A DNA stretch of 64,000 nucleotides from Candidatus Margulisiibacteriota bacterium (GCA_041650635.1 JBAZKV010000002.1:47912-111911), one strand, 5' to 3'. Shown: positions 52,937 through 61,903, numbered from the stretch's first letter. Numbers and translations: made by a program. The notes: generated by a model from the sequence alone, not told the origin.

Positions 52937-52942
52937 ATTATA
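52937..52942 (-). promoter_or_regulatory. Extended -10 box of the response regulator
   Basis: Minus-strand TGaTATAAT lies 18 nt before the ATG, leaving space for the AAAGGAG. This is the leadered type, in contrast to the leaderless starts elsewhere. Confidence 0.55.
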
Positions 52943-52964
52943 TCATACGGCCCAAAGGCCGCGC

Positions 52965-53426
52965 CTATTTTTTGCGGTAGCTCCTGATTATCTCTTTTAT
53001 CTTTTTTGGCGTCAGTTCACCGTAGATCTTATCGTCTATCATGACGACAGGGGCGATCCCGCAGGCCCCCAGACACCTTGCCTCGGCAAGCGAAAAGAGG
53101 TTGTCCTCGGTGGTGCCGCCCACCCCTATTTTGAGCTCTTCCTTGATCGCGTTTAGAACATCATCTGCGCCTTTGACATAACAGGCGGTGCCCAGACAGA
53201 CGGAGATAACATGTTTGCCTTTTGGCTTAAGGTTAAAGTAATGGTAAAAGGTCGCCACCCCCCAGATATGGGCGGTGGGAATGTTCATGGAATCGGCCAC
53301 TTCGTCCATTACCGACCTGTCAAGGTAGCCGAACAGTTCCTGGGCTTTATGCAGTATCGCTATAAGATAGGATTCCGGGTTTTCTTTCTTCTTTACCTGC
53401 TCTATGTATTCTTTTAGTCTTTCCAT
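52965..53426 (-). CDS. hydC: NuoE/HydC-like [2Fe-2S] subunit of the hydrogenase
   Basis: The 153-residue thioredoxin-fold protein has the four cluster cysteines in VCLGTACYVKGA and CLGACGIAPVVMI, and the N-terminal helical part GYLDRSVMDEVADSMNI. It is the small subunit of bifurcating [FeFe] hydrogenases, related to NuoE, and carries electrons from the NADH site. It ends the hydrogenase subunit block, 1 nt after hydA. Confidence 0.92.
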   Translation of the reverse strand: MERLKEYIEQVKKKENPESYLIAILHKAQELFGYLDRSVMDEVADSMNIPTAHIWGVATFYHYFNLKPKGKHVISVCLGTACYVKGADDVLNAIKEELKIGVGGTTEDNLFSLAEARCLGACGIAPVVMIDDKIYGELTPKKIKEIIRSYRKK

Positions 53427-53427
53427 T

Positions 53428-55200
53428 TTATCTTGCCTTTATGTTGCGGCTTATTATGCCTCTCGGCTCCTTTTTGGCATAATGAGTATGCAGAAGTTTG
53501 TGCGCCATAGGAGAAAGCGGCCTTCCGAGAAAATCCTTATAGACCCTTTGTATGTCAGGATTTTCATGGCTCCGTCTTATCGTCTTGTTCCTGTCAAGGT
53601 CATAAAGCGCCTGCGCTCTTTTTGCCAGACAGGCTTCGTCAAGCGGGATTGAGTTGATACCTGAATAAGGCTGTCCTCCCCCGCCTATGCAACCACCGGG
53701 GCATCCCATTATTTCTATAAAATGGAACCTGTCGGGCTCTTTTCTGGCAATATCAAGAAGATCTGCGGCATTGCCCAGCCCGTGGGCCACCGCTACTCTT
53801 ATTTCCTTGCCGTCCATCATGAGTTTTCCTTCTTTGATCCCTTTCATTCCCCTTATGCCATCCACTTCTATATTGACGAGAGTCTCCCCGGTATAAAGCT
53901 CATAGGCGGTCCTGATGGCGGCTTCCATAACCCCGCCGGTGGTCCCGAATATCGCGCCCGCTCCGGAAGAAAGGCCCAGAGGAGCGTCAAATTCCTCTCC
54001 TTTAATATTGACTAGGTCTATGCCCACGGATTTTATCATCCAGGCAGCTTCTCTGGTGGTGATGACCGTATCAACCCCTCTAAGACCGTCAACAACCAAT
54101 TCAGGTCTGGCCGATTCATACTTTTTAGCCGTACAGCACATTACTGCAACGCTGAAGACCTCTTTTGGTTCTCTTTTAAGTTTTGCGGGAAAATAGGTCT
54201 TAAGCAGGGCTCCCATCATTGACATTGGCGACTTGCAAGTAGAAATGTTATCTATAAGATCAGGGTGGAACTGTTCCATGCATTTCATCCAAGCGGCGGA
54301 ACAGGAAGTTATCATAGGCAGTTTGCCTTTGCCCTGGAGCCTTTCAAGGAATTCGCTTGCTTCCTCCATTATCGTAAGGTCGGCTCCGAACTGGGTGTCA
54401 AAAACATAGTCAAAGCCCAGCTTGCGCATTGCCGCGGCCAGTTGTTTTTCCATGTTGGTCCCGGGCGGCAGCCCAAAAGCCTCTCCAATGGCAGCCCTTA
54501 CCGAGGGCGCTATCTGCACCGCTTTCAGAAGAGATTTGTCGTCAAGCTTTTCAAAAACATCCTGCGTATAGTTCTTTTCCACAAATGCGGCCGTGGGACA
54601 GACATTTATGCACTGCCCGCAGGCGGTGCAGACCGTTTCGGTAAAAGGCAGGTCGTAAGCGGGCATGACAACGGTCTTAAAGCCTCTGTGCGCGTGTCCT
54701 AAGGCGCTCACCTTTTGCAGTTCGGAGCAGATGCGCACGCACCTGCCGCAAAGGATGCACTTGTTGGGGTCCCTTACAACTGAAGTCGAAGAAACATCTT
54801 TCTGGTATTTCTTTCTCTCGCCCTCAAAATGCCTTTTCTTTATCCCCATAGAGTAGGCAAGCCTCTGCAATTCACAGTTGCTGTCCCTTTCGCAGGTGTG
54901 GCAGTCCTGCGGATGGTTGTCCAGGATAAGCTCCACTATATCCCTTCTTGCCCTGCGCAGTTCCTTTGTTTCGGTATAGATCTTCATCCCGTCGGCGACA
55001 GGGAAAGAGCAAGAGGCCACATAATTTTTCTGTCCATAGACCTCAACAATACAGACCCGGCAGGCCCCTTCTATGGAAAGCCTCGGATGGTAGCAGAGCC
55101 TCGGTATTTTGAACCCGACCGTATCGGCAGCCTGCATTATGGTCTGGTTGTCTTCAACCTCATACGGTTTGTCGTTAATAAAAACTTTTATCTTTGCCAT
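53428..55200 (-). CDS. hydA: [FeFe] hydrogenase catalytic subunit, HydA (trimeric/bifurcating type)
   Basis: The 590-residue protein has an N-terminal [2Fe-2S] domain (Cys at 36, 47, 50, 64), a NuoG-like His-Cys3 site (HPQDCHTCERDSNC), two [4Fe-4S] motifs (CILCGRCVRIC, CTACGQCINVC) and the H-cluster domain. The three H-cluster motifs read TSCSAAW (298-304), VMCCTAKKYE (near 353) and EIMGCPGGCIGGGGQP. L1 has Ala for the usual Pro and Ser beside the Cys; L2 has MCC where MPC is normal. It makes or consumes H2 with ferredoxin and NAD(H) via HydB and HydC. Confidence 0.94.
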   Translation of the reverse strand: MAKIKVFINDKPYEVEDNQTIMQAADTVGFKIPRLCYHPRLSIEGACRVCIVEVYGQKNYVASCSFPVADGMKIYTETKELRRARRDIVELILDNHPQDCHTCERDSNCELQRLAYSMGIKKRHFEGERKKYQKDVSSTSVVRDPNKCILCGRCVRICSELQKVSALGHAHRGFKTVVMPAYDLPFTETVCTACGQCINVCPTAAFVEKNYTQDVFEKLDDKSLLKAVQIAPSVRAAIGEAFGLPPGTNMEKQLAAAMRKLGFDYVFDTQFGADLTIMEEASEFLERLQGKGKLPMITSCSAAWMKCMEQFHPDLIDNISTCKSPMSMMGALLKTYFPAKLKREPKEVFSVAVMCCTAKKYESARPELVVDGLRGVDTVITTREAAWMIKSVGIDLVNIKGEEFDAPLGLSSGAGAIFGTTGGVMEAAIRTAYELYTGETLVNIEVDGIRGMKGIKEGKLMMDGKEIRVAVAHGLGNAADLLDIARKEPDRFHFIEIMGCPGGCIGGGGQPYSGINSIPLDEACLAKRAQALYDLDRNKTIRRSHENPDIQRVYKDFLGRPLSPMAHKLLHTHYAKKEPRGIISRNIKAR

Positions 55201-55204
55201 TACC

Positions 55205-56995
55205 TTATGTCCTGTCTATCGCACTAAATTTGCAGATCTTGTAGCACTGCCCGCATTTTATGCAGAGGCTCTGGTCTATCTCGTGCCTGTTTTTTGGGCT
55301 GCCCGATATAGCATTGACCGGACAGGCCCTGCGGCAGGCCCCGCAGCCCGTGCATTTTTCGTTTATCGTATAGTTCATCATGTAAGTGCAGACCCTGGCC
55401 CTGCATTTTTTGTCCCTGATATGCTCTTCATACTCAGCCCTGAAGTTTTTTATGGTGCTCAGTACCGGATTGGGAGCGTTCTGCCCCAGTCCGCAGAGCG
55501 AGGCCTTTGTTATCATGGTGCCAAGCCTCTCAAGTTTTTCAATATCGCCTTCCTGCCCTTTGCCCTCCGTTATTCTGGTCAGTATTTCAAGCATCCTCTT
55601 GGTGCCTTCGCGGCACGGAGTGCACTTGCCGCAGGATTCGTTCTGGGTAAATTCAAGGAAGTATTTTGCTATATTGACCATGCAGCTGTTCTCGTCTATA
55701 ACTATCATGCCGCCCGAACCCATGATGGAGCCGGCTTTCTGCAGCGACTCGTAATCTATGGGCGTGTCCAGGAATTCTTCGGGAAGACAGCCTCCGGACG
55801 GGCCTCCCGTCTGAACCGCCTTGAACTTTTTGTTGCCGGGGATGCCTCCTCCGATATCGTAGATGATCTGCCTTAAAGTTGTCCCCATCGGGACCTCTAC
55901 CAGCCCTGTGTTCTTTATGTTGCCCGCAAGCGCGAACACCTTTGTGCCTTTGCTTTTGCCCACGCCTATCGAAGAGAACCAGTCGGCCCCGTCAAGGATT
56001 ATCACCGGGATATTGGACCAGGTCTCCACATTATTGATGCAGGTCGGTTTTCCAAAAAGTCCCTCAACAGAAGGATACGGCGGCCTGGGCCTGGGCATTC
56101 CGCGCGAGCCCTCTATCGAATGCATGAGTGCGGTTTCTTCGCCGCAGACAAAGGCTCCCGCCCCGAGCCGTATCTCTACATCAAAAGAAAATCCCGAGCC
56201 CAGTATGTTCTTCCCTAGAAAGCCTTCCTGATATGCCTGTTCTATTGCTTTTTCTATTCTTTTTATCGCAAGAGGGTATTCTGCCCTGATGTAGATAATG
56301 CCTTTTGTGGCGCCTATAGCATATCCGCCTATTATTATCCCTTCAAGAACGCTGTGGGGATCGCCCTCTATCATGCTCCTGTCCATGAACGCTCCCGGAT
56401 CGCCTTCGTCCGCATTGCAGATGACATACTTGATGTCGTTCTTTTGCCTGGCGGTAAGTTCCCACTTTATGCCGGTGGGAAATCCTGCTCCCCCGCGTCC
56501 CCGCAGCCCGGATTTTCTGACTTCCGCAACCACTTCCTCGCTTTTCATGTCGGTCAGCACCTTTGCCAAGGCTTCATATCCGCGCACCGAAAGATAATCG
56601 TCAATATTTTCCGGGTCTATAACCCCGCAGTTGCGCAGCGCTATCCTCATCTGCCGCCCAAAAAAGTTAACATCCCCAAAAACCCTGAAGAACCTGTTAT
56701 AAAGATGGTCTGTCTGGATAGTAAGCTCTGCCACGGGCTTTTTGAGGATGATATGCTCATCAAATATCTTCTTAACATCCTCGGGCTTGAGGTTGCCGTA
56801 GACCGTATAACCCGGATTAACGATGAGGATCGGCCCCTTTGAACACATTCCCAGACAGCCGGAAAGGTTAAAAGTCACCTTTCCCGAAAGCCCTCTGGCT
56901 TCTATCTCTTTTTCGATCAGTTCCTTGATCTTTTTAGATTCTTTTTGGATGCACGAAGTCCCGTCGCACAAGGTTAGATTGAATTTTCTCGCCAT
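55205..56995 (-). CDS. hydB: NuoF/HydB-like NADH-binding subunit of the hydrogenase
   Basis: The 596-residue protein has a thioredoxin-like [2Fe-2S] N-terminus (CDGTSCIQKESKK, CLGMCSKGP), the FMN/NADH site GLRGRGGAGFPTGIKW, the SLBB region, the cluster motif ESCGKCTPCREGTKRM and a C-terminal 2x[4Fe-4S] ferredoxin (CTGCGACRRACP, CIKCGQCYKIC). It links NAD(H) to ferredoxin and H2 in electron-bifurcating hydrogenases. It is flanked by the small ferredoxin (end to end) and hydA (4-nt gap). Confidence 0.94.
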   Translation of the reverse strand: MARKFNLTLCDGTSCIQKESKKIKELIEKEIEARGLSGKVTFNLSGCLGMCSKGPILIVNPGYTVYGNLKPEDVKKIFDEHIILKKPVAELTIQTDHLYNRFFRVFGDVNFFGRQMRIALRNCGVIDPENIDDYLSVRGYEALAKVLTDMKSEEVVAEVRKSGLRGRGGAGFPTGIKWELTARQKNDIKYVICNADEGDPGAFMDRSMIEGDPHSVLEGIIIGGYAIGATKGIIYIRAEYPLAIKRIEKAIEQAYQEGFLGKNILGSGFSFDVEIRLGAGAFVCGEETALMHSIEGSRGMPRPRPPYPSVEGLFGKPTCINNVETWSNIPVIILDGADWFSSIGVGKSKGTKVFALAGNIKNTGLVEVPMGTTLRQIIYDIGGGIPGNKKFKAVQTGGPSGGCLPEEFLDTPIDYESLQKAGSIMGSGGMIVIDENSCMVNIAKYFLEFTQNESCGKCTPCREGTKRMLEILTRITEGKGQEGDIEKLERLGTMITKASLCGLGQNAPNPVLSTIKNFRAEYEEHIRDKKCRARVCTYMMNYTINEKCTGCGACRRACPVNAISGSPKNRHEIDQSLCIKCGQCYKICKFSAIDRT

Positions 56996-57352
56996 TTATT
57001 TGATCACCCATTCGCTGATAACTTCCCCGCCCTTTATGTGACGCTCGATTATTTCTTTTGCCCTCTCGGCCGTCACCTTTCCGTATTTTACGGGGATCTT
57101 TCCTTCTTCCACCACTTCTACGGTGGGTTCAAGGTTGCATCTGCCGGCGCAGCCCTTCTGGCTCAGGTACATGTCAAGCTGCCCTTTTGAAGCCGCGTTT
57201 TTAAAGATCTCCATAACTTCTTTAGACCCTGCCGCTATCTCGCAGGTCGCCATCCCGACATAGACCCTTTTTGTGGAAAGGAAACCCTTGCCAACTATCC
57301 TGTTTATGGCTTCCGCCCTTTTCTTTTTTACTATTTCGATCGGAGTCGCCAT
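56996..57352 (-). CDS. Thioredoxin-like [2Fe-2S] ferredoxin of the hydrogenase operon
   Basis: The 118-residue protein has VGMATCEIAAGSKEV and QKGCAGRCNLEPTVEV, a four-cysteine pattern of thioredoxin-like [2Fe-2S] ferredoxins. Similar small proteins accompany hydrogenase or NADH-dehydrogenase modules (HydD-like) and probably add an electron port. It stands directly upstream of hydB without a gap and 10 nt downstream of the kinase. Confidence 0.85.
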   Translation of the reverse strand: MATPIEIVKKKRAEAINRIVGKGFLSTKRVYVGMATCEIAAGSKEVMEIFKNAASKGQLDMYLSQKGCAGRCNLEPTVEVVEEGKIPVKYGKVTAERAKEIIERHIKGGEVISEWVIK

Positions 57353-57362
57353 CTGGCCTCCT

Positions 57363-59189
57363 TCAGCTGTTTTGCGCTATTTCAAAAATGAACGAATTGC
57401 CGTTGTCTCTGGACTCCACCCGGATGCTGCCGCCGTGCTTTTCAATTATCTGCCTGGATATGAACAGCCCGAGCCCGGTGCCTTTATTCTTTTTGGTCTC
57501 CGGATTGTCCAGCCTGGAAAACCTTTTGAACAGCCTCTGTGTTTCTTCGCCGGTCAGCGGTTTTCCATCGTTATAGACCTCTACTTTTATTCTATCACTT
57601 TCTTGAACGCAGTTAAGGGACACTTTGCCATTGGCGGAGCCGTATTTGACGGCATTTCCGACAAGATTGTTGGCAACGATCTGCATCAGATTGAAGTCCG
57701 CACGGACCTTTATCCCCCTCGCTATGTTGTTCTCTATCACGATACTCTTTTCTGCGGCCGGTTTAAAAAATTCCTGAACGCTCTGGTCCAGCAGGTCCTC
57801 GCCCAGGAGAAGATCGGTCCTGTTCACGGGCATCTCGTCCTTTTCTATCCTGGACAGGTTGAGAAAGTTCTTTACTGTAGAGTCAAAATACTCCAGGTTC
57901 TTTACCACGGAATCGAGGGCTTTTCTCTGCTTAAAATTGATCATCCCCAGGAAACCGTCCCTGACGCTGTAGGCGTGCAGCATTGTAGAGGCAAGAATGC
58001 CCTTGAGTTCGTGCGAAACAAATCCGACAAGGTCAAGGTACCTGATGTTAGAATCCTTGAGAGTTCTTTCCCTTTCGGACAACTGCACGGCCATAAGGTT
58101 GAAAGACCTCGCGAACTTGTTAAGTTCTTTTATCGGCGTTCTTGTCATTACCCTGAAAGCAAGGTCCCCTCCCGAGATCTTTTCGGTAGCCTCCAGCATT
58201 CTGTCGATGGGCCGTGTCATGGAAAACTCGAGAAAGAACGCAAGAAGAGCGGCAAAGACGGATGCCACTGCCACTATTCCCAGGAACATGATAAGAATGT
58301 TCCTCTTCATGTCCCTGAAAGGCTCTTCAAGCGTCCCCACATAAAGGATACCGATGACCTTTCCTTCTATGTCCCTGATAGGCTCATACGCGGTAAGATA
58401 CCAGTCGGTAACGACAAAGGCCCTGTCAAACCACCTGCCGCCCTTTACCGCCACCCTTTCGTAAACATCTTTTGAGATGCGGGTCCCCAGGGCTCTGCTG
58501 CCCTGACGGTCAAGGACATTGGTCGCGATCCTGACATCGTCCTGAAAAATGGTGACCGTGCCCAAAGGTTTTCCTTTGTAGAGCTGTTCCTCAAAAACAT
58601 AGCCGCGCACTGCATCCACAAGCTGAAGGTCCCTGTTAAGAAGCCTTCCGCCGTAGATCACCTTATCCACTTTACCCGCGCTATCATAAGATAAAGGAGA
58701 TGCACAGCCTATGGCCATGGCGTTTTCAAGCTCTTTTCTTTCGGTAGGCAGTGCCATGGGGGTGTTGACCAGCGGCATTCTTGCCCTTTCATAAAGCTCT
58801 GCACCCATCTTTTTCAGTTCGTCCTTATCGATTATCCTGGTGCCTCCGGCAGAAGCCCCCGTCTCAAAGGCCCGTTTTACTATCTCGCTTTTGACAGAGG
58901 GCAGTTCGGAGCGTTTAACTATATCAAGGTAGTCCAGCCTGAGTTTTATCCTGATGCTTTTGAGGTCGCTTGGTTCTCCCATAAAAGAGAAGACATCTTT
59001 GAGCTTTTCTATCTCTGCATTATAGAATTTGCGCGCTATCGTAATATCGCTGACCATCTGCTTCTGCTCTCTGCCGACTATGTTGCTGTTGATCACATAG
59101 GCGCCAAAAATACCCACTAGCAGAGCAAGCATAGTTATAACAAGCAGAAAGGAGTAGATTATTCTTGTTCTGATGCTGGTCGGCTTCAT
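57363..59189 (-). CDS. Membrane sensor histidine kinase with Cache-type input
   Basis: I prefer ATG 59189; a TTG at 59222 also opens the frame. The 608-residue protein has a membrane helix near residues 9-33, an extracytoplasmic Cache-like domain of about 250 residues (ending in TAYEPIRDIEGKVIGILYVG), a second helix (IMFLGIVAVASVFAALLAFFL), a HAMP domain, an H-box FVSHELKGIL and the ATPase motifs NLVGNAVKYG, VEVYNDGKPL and GTGLGLFISR. It precedes the hydrogenase genes by 10 nt, so an external signal probably controls them with the orphan receiver at 52532. Confidence 0.92.
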   Translation of the reverse strand: MKPTSIRTRIIYSFLLVITMLALLVGIFGAYVINSNIVGREQKQMVSDITIARKFYNAEIEKLKDVFSFMGEPSDLKSIRIKLRLDYLDIVKRSELPSVKSEIVKRAFETGASAGGTRIIDKDELKKMGAELYERARMPLVNTPMALPTERKELENAMAIGCASPLSYDSAGKVDKVIYGGRLLNRDLQLVDAVRGYVFEEQLYKGKPLGTVTIFQDDVRIATNVLDRQGSRALGTRISKDVYERVAVKGGRWFDRAFVVTDWYLTAYEPIRDIEGKVIGILYVGTLEEPFRDMKRNILIMFLGIVAVASVFAALLAFFLEFSMTRPIDRMLEATEKISGGDLAFRVMTRTPIKELNKFARSFNLMAVQLSERERTLKDSNIRYLDLVGFVSHELKGILASTMLHAYSVRDGFLGMINFKQRKALDSVVKNLEYFDSTVKNFLNLSRIEKDEMPVNRTDLLLGEDLLDQSVQEFFKPAAEKSIVIENNIARGIKVRADFNLMQIVANNLVGNAVKYGSANGKVSLNCVQESDRIKVEVYNDGKPLTGEETQRLFKRFSRLDNPETKKNKGTGLGLFISRQIIEKHGGSIRVESRDNGNSFIFEIAQNS

Positions 59190-59268
59190 TGTCCTTGCCT
59201 TATTTGAAGAGTTGCCTGCCAAAAACCGCGGCTGTAATTATTATATACCATACGAACGCCATTAGTGC

Positions 59269-59274
59269 TAGAAT
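59269..59274 (+). promoter_or_regulatory. Extended -10 box of the AI-2E-family gene
   Basis: TGcTAGAAT ends 6 nt before the ATG at 59281, which predicts a leaderless transcript. A TATAAT for the divergent kinase operon is at 59240-59245 on the other strand. Confidence 0.65.
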
Positions 59275-59280
59275 ATTGCC

Positions 59281-60297
59281 ATGATAAAAAGCGATCATTA
59301 CAGGACAGCCACCTTTATAGCGCTTCTGGTGATATCGACGCTCCTTTTTCTGCTTCTGCTGAGGCCGTTCTTTAAGCCGATCGGGGTCGCGTTCATAGGC
59401 TCCATCCTGGTATACCCCATGTACAAGTGGGTCAGTTCGGTCTCAAGGTCGAGGACATTCGGCGCTTCGGTAAGCGTGCTCACTCTTATAGCCGTGTTTG
59501 TGGCGCCTCTCATATTCTTAACCTACGAGATCTACAAAGAGCTTACCGATCTTCTCCTGCTCATGAGGGGCAGCTACAGCCCGGAATATGTAGGCAGGCT
59601 CGCCGAGGCCGCAAGGTCCCTGCCCGGCGCTTCGGAAGTAATAGCAGGCATTAATGAAACCGCCCAAAGAACGGCCTCGTATTTTGCCGCCCAGGCTTTT
59701 TCTACGATTAAGAACATAATCTGGTTCCTGGTAGAGATATTTGTGGTGCTCATAACAATATTCTTTGTCCTAAGGGATTCCTCTTCTCTGCTTGACAGGA
59801 CTCATGCCCTTTCCCCGTTCAAGAAACATGAGACCGACACGGTCCTTAACAAGATCAGGGACACCATTTATGCCACGGTGTTCGGCGTGGTAGTGGTAGC
59901 CATGGTCCAGGGGTTCATCGGAGGATTGGGCTTTGCCATGCTGGGCCTGGAGTCTCCCGTCCTTTGGGGCTGTGCGATGGCCCTGCTGGCCATGATACCT
60001 TTTCTCGGAGCGCCTGTGATCTGGTTCCCCGCTGTCGTCTATCTGTTCCTGCACGGACAGTTCCTGAGCGCTGTGTTCCTCTTTTTGTGGGGGGCTTTTG
60101 TGGTGGGGCTCATCGACAATGTGCTAAGGCCGCTGATAATAGGAGGAAAAGCCCGGCTGCATTCCCTGCTTGTTTTTTTCAGCGCCTTCGGAGGCATAAT
60201 ACTTCTGGGGCCCGCCGGAATATTCTTTGGCCCTATAATCCTGTCCATAACGCTGGTGCTGGCTGATTTTCTGGAAAAGAAGATAAAGGAATCGTAG
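59281..60297 (+). CDS. AI-2E/PerM-family transporter
   Basis: The 338-residue protein has about eight membrane helices and the family segments RPFFKPIGVAFIGSILVYPMYKW, AALLAMIPFLGAPVIWFP-like MALLAMIPFLGAPVIW and a late GIILLGPAGIFFGPIILSI. PerM/YdiK-family proteins move small solutes (autoinducer-2 or ions); the substrate is not known here. A GTG-started lipoprotein gene begins 4 nt after its stop. The start is leaderless-type. Confidence 0.9.
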   Translation: MIKSDHYRTATFIALLVISTLLFLLLLRPFFKPIGVAFIGSILVYPMYKWVSSVSRSRTFGASVSVLTLIAVFVAPLIFLTYEIYKELTDLLLLMRGSYSPEYVGRLAEAARSLPGASEVIAGINETAQRTASYFAAQAFSTIKNIIWFLVEIFVVLITIFFVLRDSSSLLDRTHALSPFKKHETDTVLNKIRDTIYATVFGVVVVAMVQGFIGGLGFAMLGLESPVLWGCAMALLAMIPFLGAPVIWFPAVVYLFLHGQFLSAVFLFLWGAFVVGLIDNVLRPLIIGGKARLHSLLVFFSAFGGIILLGPAGIFFGPIILSITLVLADFLEKKIKES

Positions 60298-60300
60298 CCA

Positions 60301-61086
60301 GTGCCAAGTCGCGGCCGCACAGGAATGCTCAAAGCCATAAATAGACTCCGCCCTGTTCTGGCATTACTCCTGCTGCCGTTCTTTTTTGGCTGCGGGGTCT
60401 TTGCTCCGGGACCTTCTACAAAACCGTTCTTCACCGACCCTGTCGAAAAGATCTCCCTGACCTCTTCCCCAAGCCTGACACTGAGCCTGTTCTGCGAAGC
60501 GCAGGCCCTGGACCCTCTGGTCTTTAGGACCGGCACACGGGTCCACATGGGTTTCTGGTCCCTTTATCCCAACCGAGCAAACCTTGCAAGGGTGATCGAT
60601 GCCATAAACTCGGATACAGGTTCAACGCCTTTCAACAAAGCCATCTGGGACGAAGGAACTGCCACAGCTTCTTCGATGCAGTTCCCTTCTTATATAAGGA
60701 TGAACGATGAGTTCTGGTATGAGAGAGCCTCTGCCTCGGGAGGTACTGTAACATTGACCATTGAAGGCGTCACCTATTCCTACACAGATCCCCATCCAGT
60801 GACCTTTGCTCAGGCAGACACCATCTGGGGACAGTACTCACAAAGATATACTGATCTTGCGCCTTTAATAAGGCGATCAACGGGTCTTACCCCGGAAGCG
60901 CGGTGCTTTGTTGAAGGCGCCAAGTCAAACAGGGTCTTTTACACATATGAGCTGCCGCAGCTTGAACAACTTGAGGCCGGCGGGGACATAATAGTCTATT
61001 TTGCGTCAACTTCCGAAGCGGATTGGAAAACACCTGCCGACTGGGTGGAAGGCACCAAGAACGCTCCTACACCTGTTGCTCCTTAA
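60301..61086 (+). CDS. Putative lipoprotein
   Basis: The family is unknown. The frame opens with GTG 60301 (AAAGGA 13 nt upstream), or alternatively with ATG 60325. The 261-residue product has a hydrophobic helix ending in FFFGC (lipobox, Cys near residue 30), then a soluble domain with Trp-rich beta segments (HMGFWSLYPN, DTIWGQYSQRYTDLAPL). It is probably an envelope lipoprotein with an unknown ligand and may be co-transcribed with the transporter. Confidence 0.65.
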   Translation: MPSRGRTGMLKAINRLRPVLALLLLPFFFGCGVFAPGPSTKPFFTDPVEKISLTSSPSLTLSLFCEAQALDPLVFRTGTRVHMGFWSLYPNRANLARVIDAINSDTGSTPFNKAIWDEGTATASSMQFPSYIRMNDEFWYERASASGGTVTLTIEGVTYSYTDPHPVTFAQADTIWGQYSQRYTDLAPLIRRSTGLTPEARCFVEGAKSNRVFYTYELPQLEQLEAGGDIIVYFASTSEADWKTPADWVEGTKNAPTPVAP

Positions 61087-61392
61087 GGATTCTCTTTGAT
61101 TTTGGGGGTAAGGTCAGACATGGAAGCTCTGCTTAATTGATCTTTGACCGATTGATTGTTCTTGTCGGGGATTTCTTCTAGTAGTCTAGTAGTGAGGATA
61201 TGTCAGAATTAAACCGAAATGAAACTTTGTAAACCGGGGATTTTTCAAAAACAAATGGCATTCTTTCCTTGTCCTTGTTCTTGACCTTGTCCTACGAACA
61301 AAAGCATACACCATTAAAGGACAAGGACGAGGACAAGGAGACTCACAAATACTTTATTAGGCTAAGTAATAATGGATATGCTTTTGTGAGTC
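61087..61392. other. Gene-free spacer with nested inverted repeats
   Basis: No gene is convincing. A pyrimidine-rich tract (CCTTGTCCTTGTTCTTGACC, about 61263-61290) pairs imperfectly with a purine-rich one (GGACAAGGACGAGGACAAGG, 61318-61337). AGACTCACAAA pairs with TTTGTGAGTCT (about 61339-61393). They could form a long stem between the lipoprotein gene and the convergent tRNA-His. Confidence 0.55.
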
Positions 61393-61395
61393 TGG

Positions 61396-61467
61396 GGTGG
61401 CTATCGGGATTTGAACCCGGACTAACGGGACCACAACCCGTCGTGCTACCGTTACACTATAGCCACC
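61396..61467 (-). tRNA. tRNA-His(GTG)
   Basis: Minus-strand tRNA with acceptor GTGGCTA/TAGCCAC, the extra G-1 opposite C73, and anticodon loop TTGTGGT (GTG). It is followed by CCA at 61395-61393, unlike the neighbours. Confidence 0.95.
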
Positions 61468-61476
61468 GCGCATTTC

Positions 61477-61549
61477 GTCCCCGGGGCGATTCGAACGCCC
61501 GGCCTACAGCTTAGAAGGCTGTTGCTCTATCCAGCTGAGCTACGGGGAC
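61477..61549 (-). tRNA. tRNA-Arg(TCT)
   Basis: A 73-nt minus-strand tRNA with acceptor GTCCCCG/CGGGGAC and anticodon loop CTTCTAA (TCT). It lies 9 nt upstream of tRNA-His and is probably co-transcribed. Confidence 0.95.
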
Positions 61550-61552
61550 ACT

Positions 61553-61690
61553 TCGACTCGCTATGCTCGCTCAGTGTTCATTCTACACCGCACAAACATA
61601 TTCCATCCTATAAGCCCCGAGCCTGTCGAGGGGCTACGGGGACTCGTCCTGAGCGAACGAAGTGAGTCGAAGGACACTTCGACTCCGCCC
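61553..61690. repeat. Two palindromic elements of family 1
   Basis: TTCGACTCGCTATGCTCGCT (61554-61573) is flanked by ACACT/AGTGT arms. 61646-61677 is identical to 31986-32017 over 32 bases. The open frames crossing here translate the typical repeat peptide LSERSESKD and are not genes. Confidence 0.85.
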
Positions 61691-61702
61691 AACAAAAAAA
61701 GA

Positions 61703-61773
61703 GCGGGAGAAGGGATTCGAACCCTCGACATCCTGCTTGGAAGGCAGGAACTCTACCGCTGAGTTACTCCCGC
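61703..61773 (-). tRNA. tRNA-Gly(TCC)
   Basis: A 71-nt minus-strand tRNA with acceptor GCGGGAG/CTCCCGC and anticodon loop CTTCCAA (TCC). A TGtTATACT box at 61802-61807 lies upstream, with a CTTGC...GCAAG hairpin between. Confidence 0.95.
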
Positions 61774-61811
61774 TTGCTCCGCTCGGTGCAAGCTTAAAGA
61801 AAGTATAACAT

Positions 61812-61884
61812 CGGGCCGACGGGATTTGAACCCGTGACCTCACGCACCCCAAGCGTGCGCGCTACCAAGCTGCGCTACGGCCCG
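61812..61884 (-). tRNA. tRNA-Pro(GGG)
   Basis: A 73-nt minus-strand tRNA with acceptor CGGGCCG/CGGCCCG and anticodon loop TTGGGGT (GGG). Confidence 0.95.
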
Positions 61885-61903
61885 ACTTTGCTCTTTCTTA
61901 GAT

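Noticed and set aside
57273..58475. 400-codon plus-strand frame opposite the sensor kinase
   Set aside because: Long shadow frame; the kinase on the minus strand has all catalytic motifs in order.
61574..61762. Open frame encoding LSERSESKD and GEGIRTLDILLGRQ
   Set aside because: It is a translation of a palindromic repeat and the antisense of tRNA-Gly(TCC).
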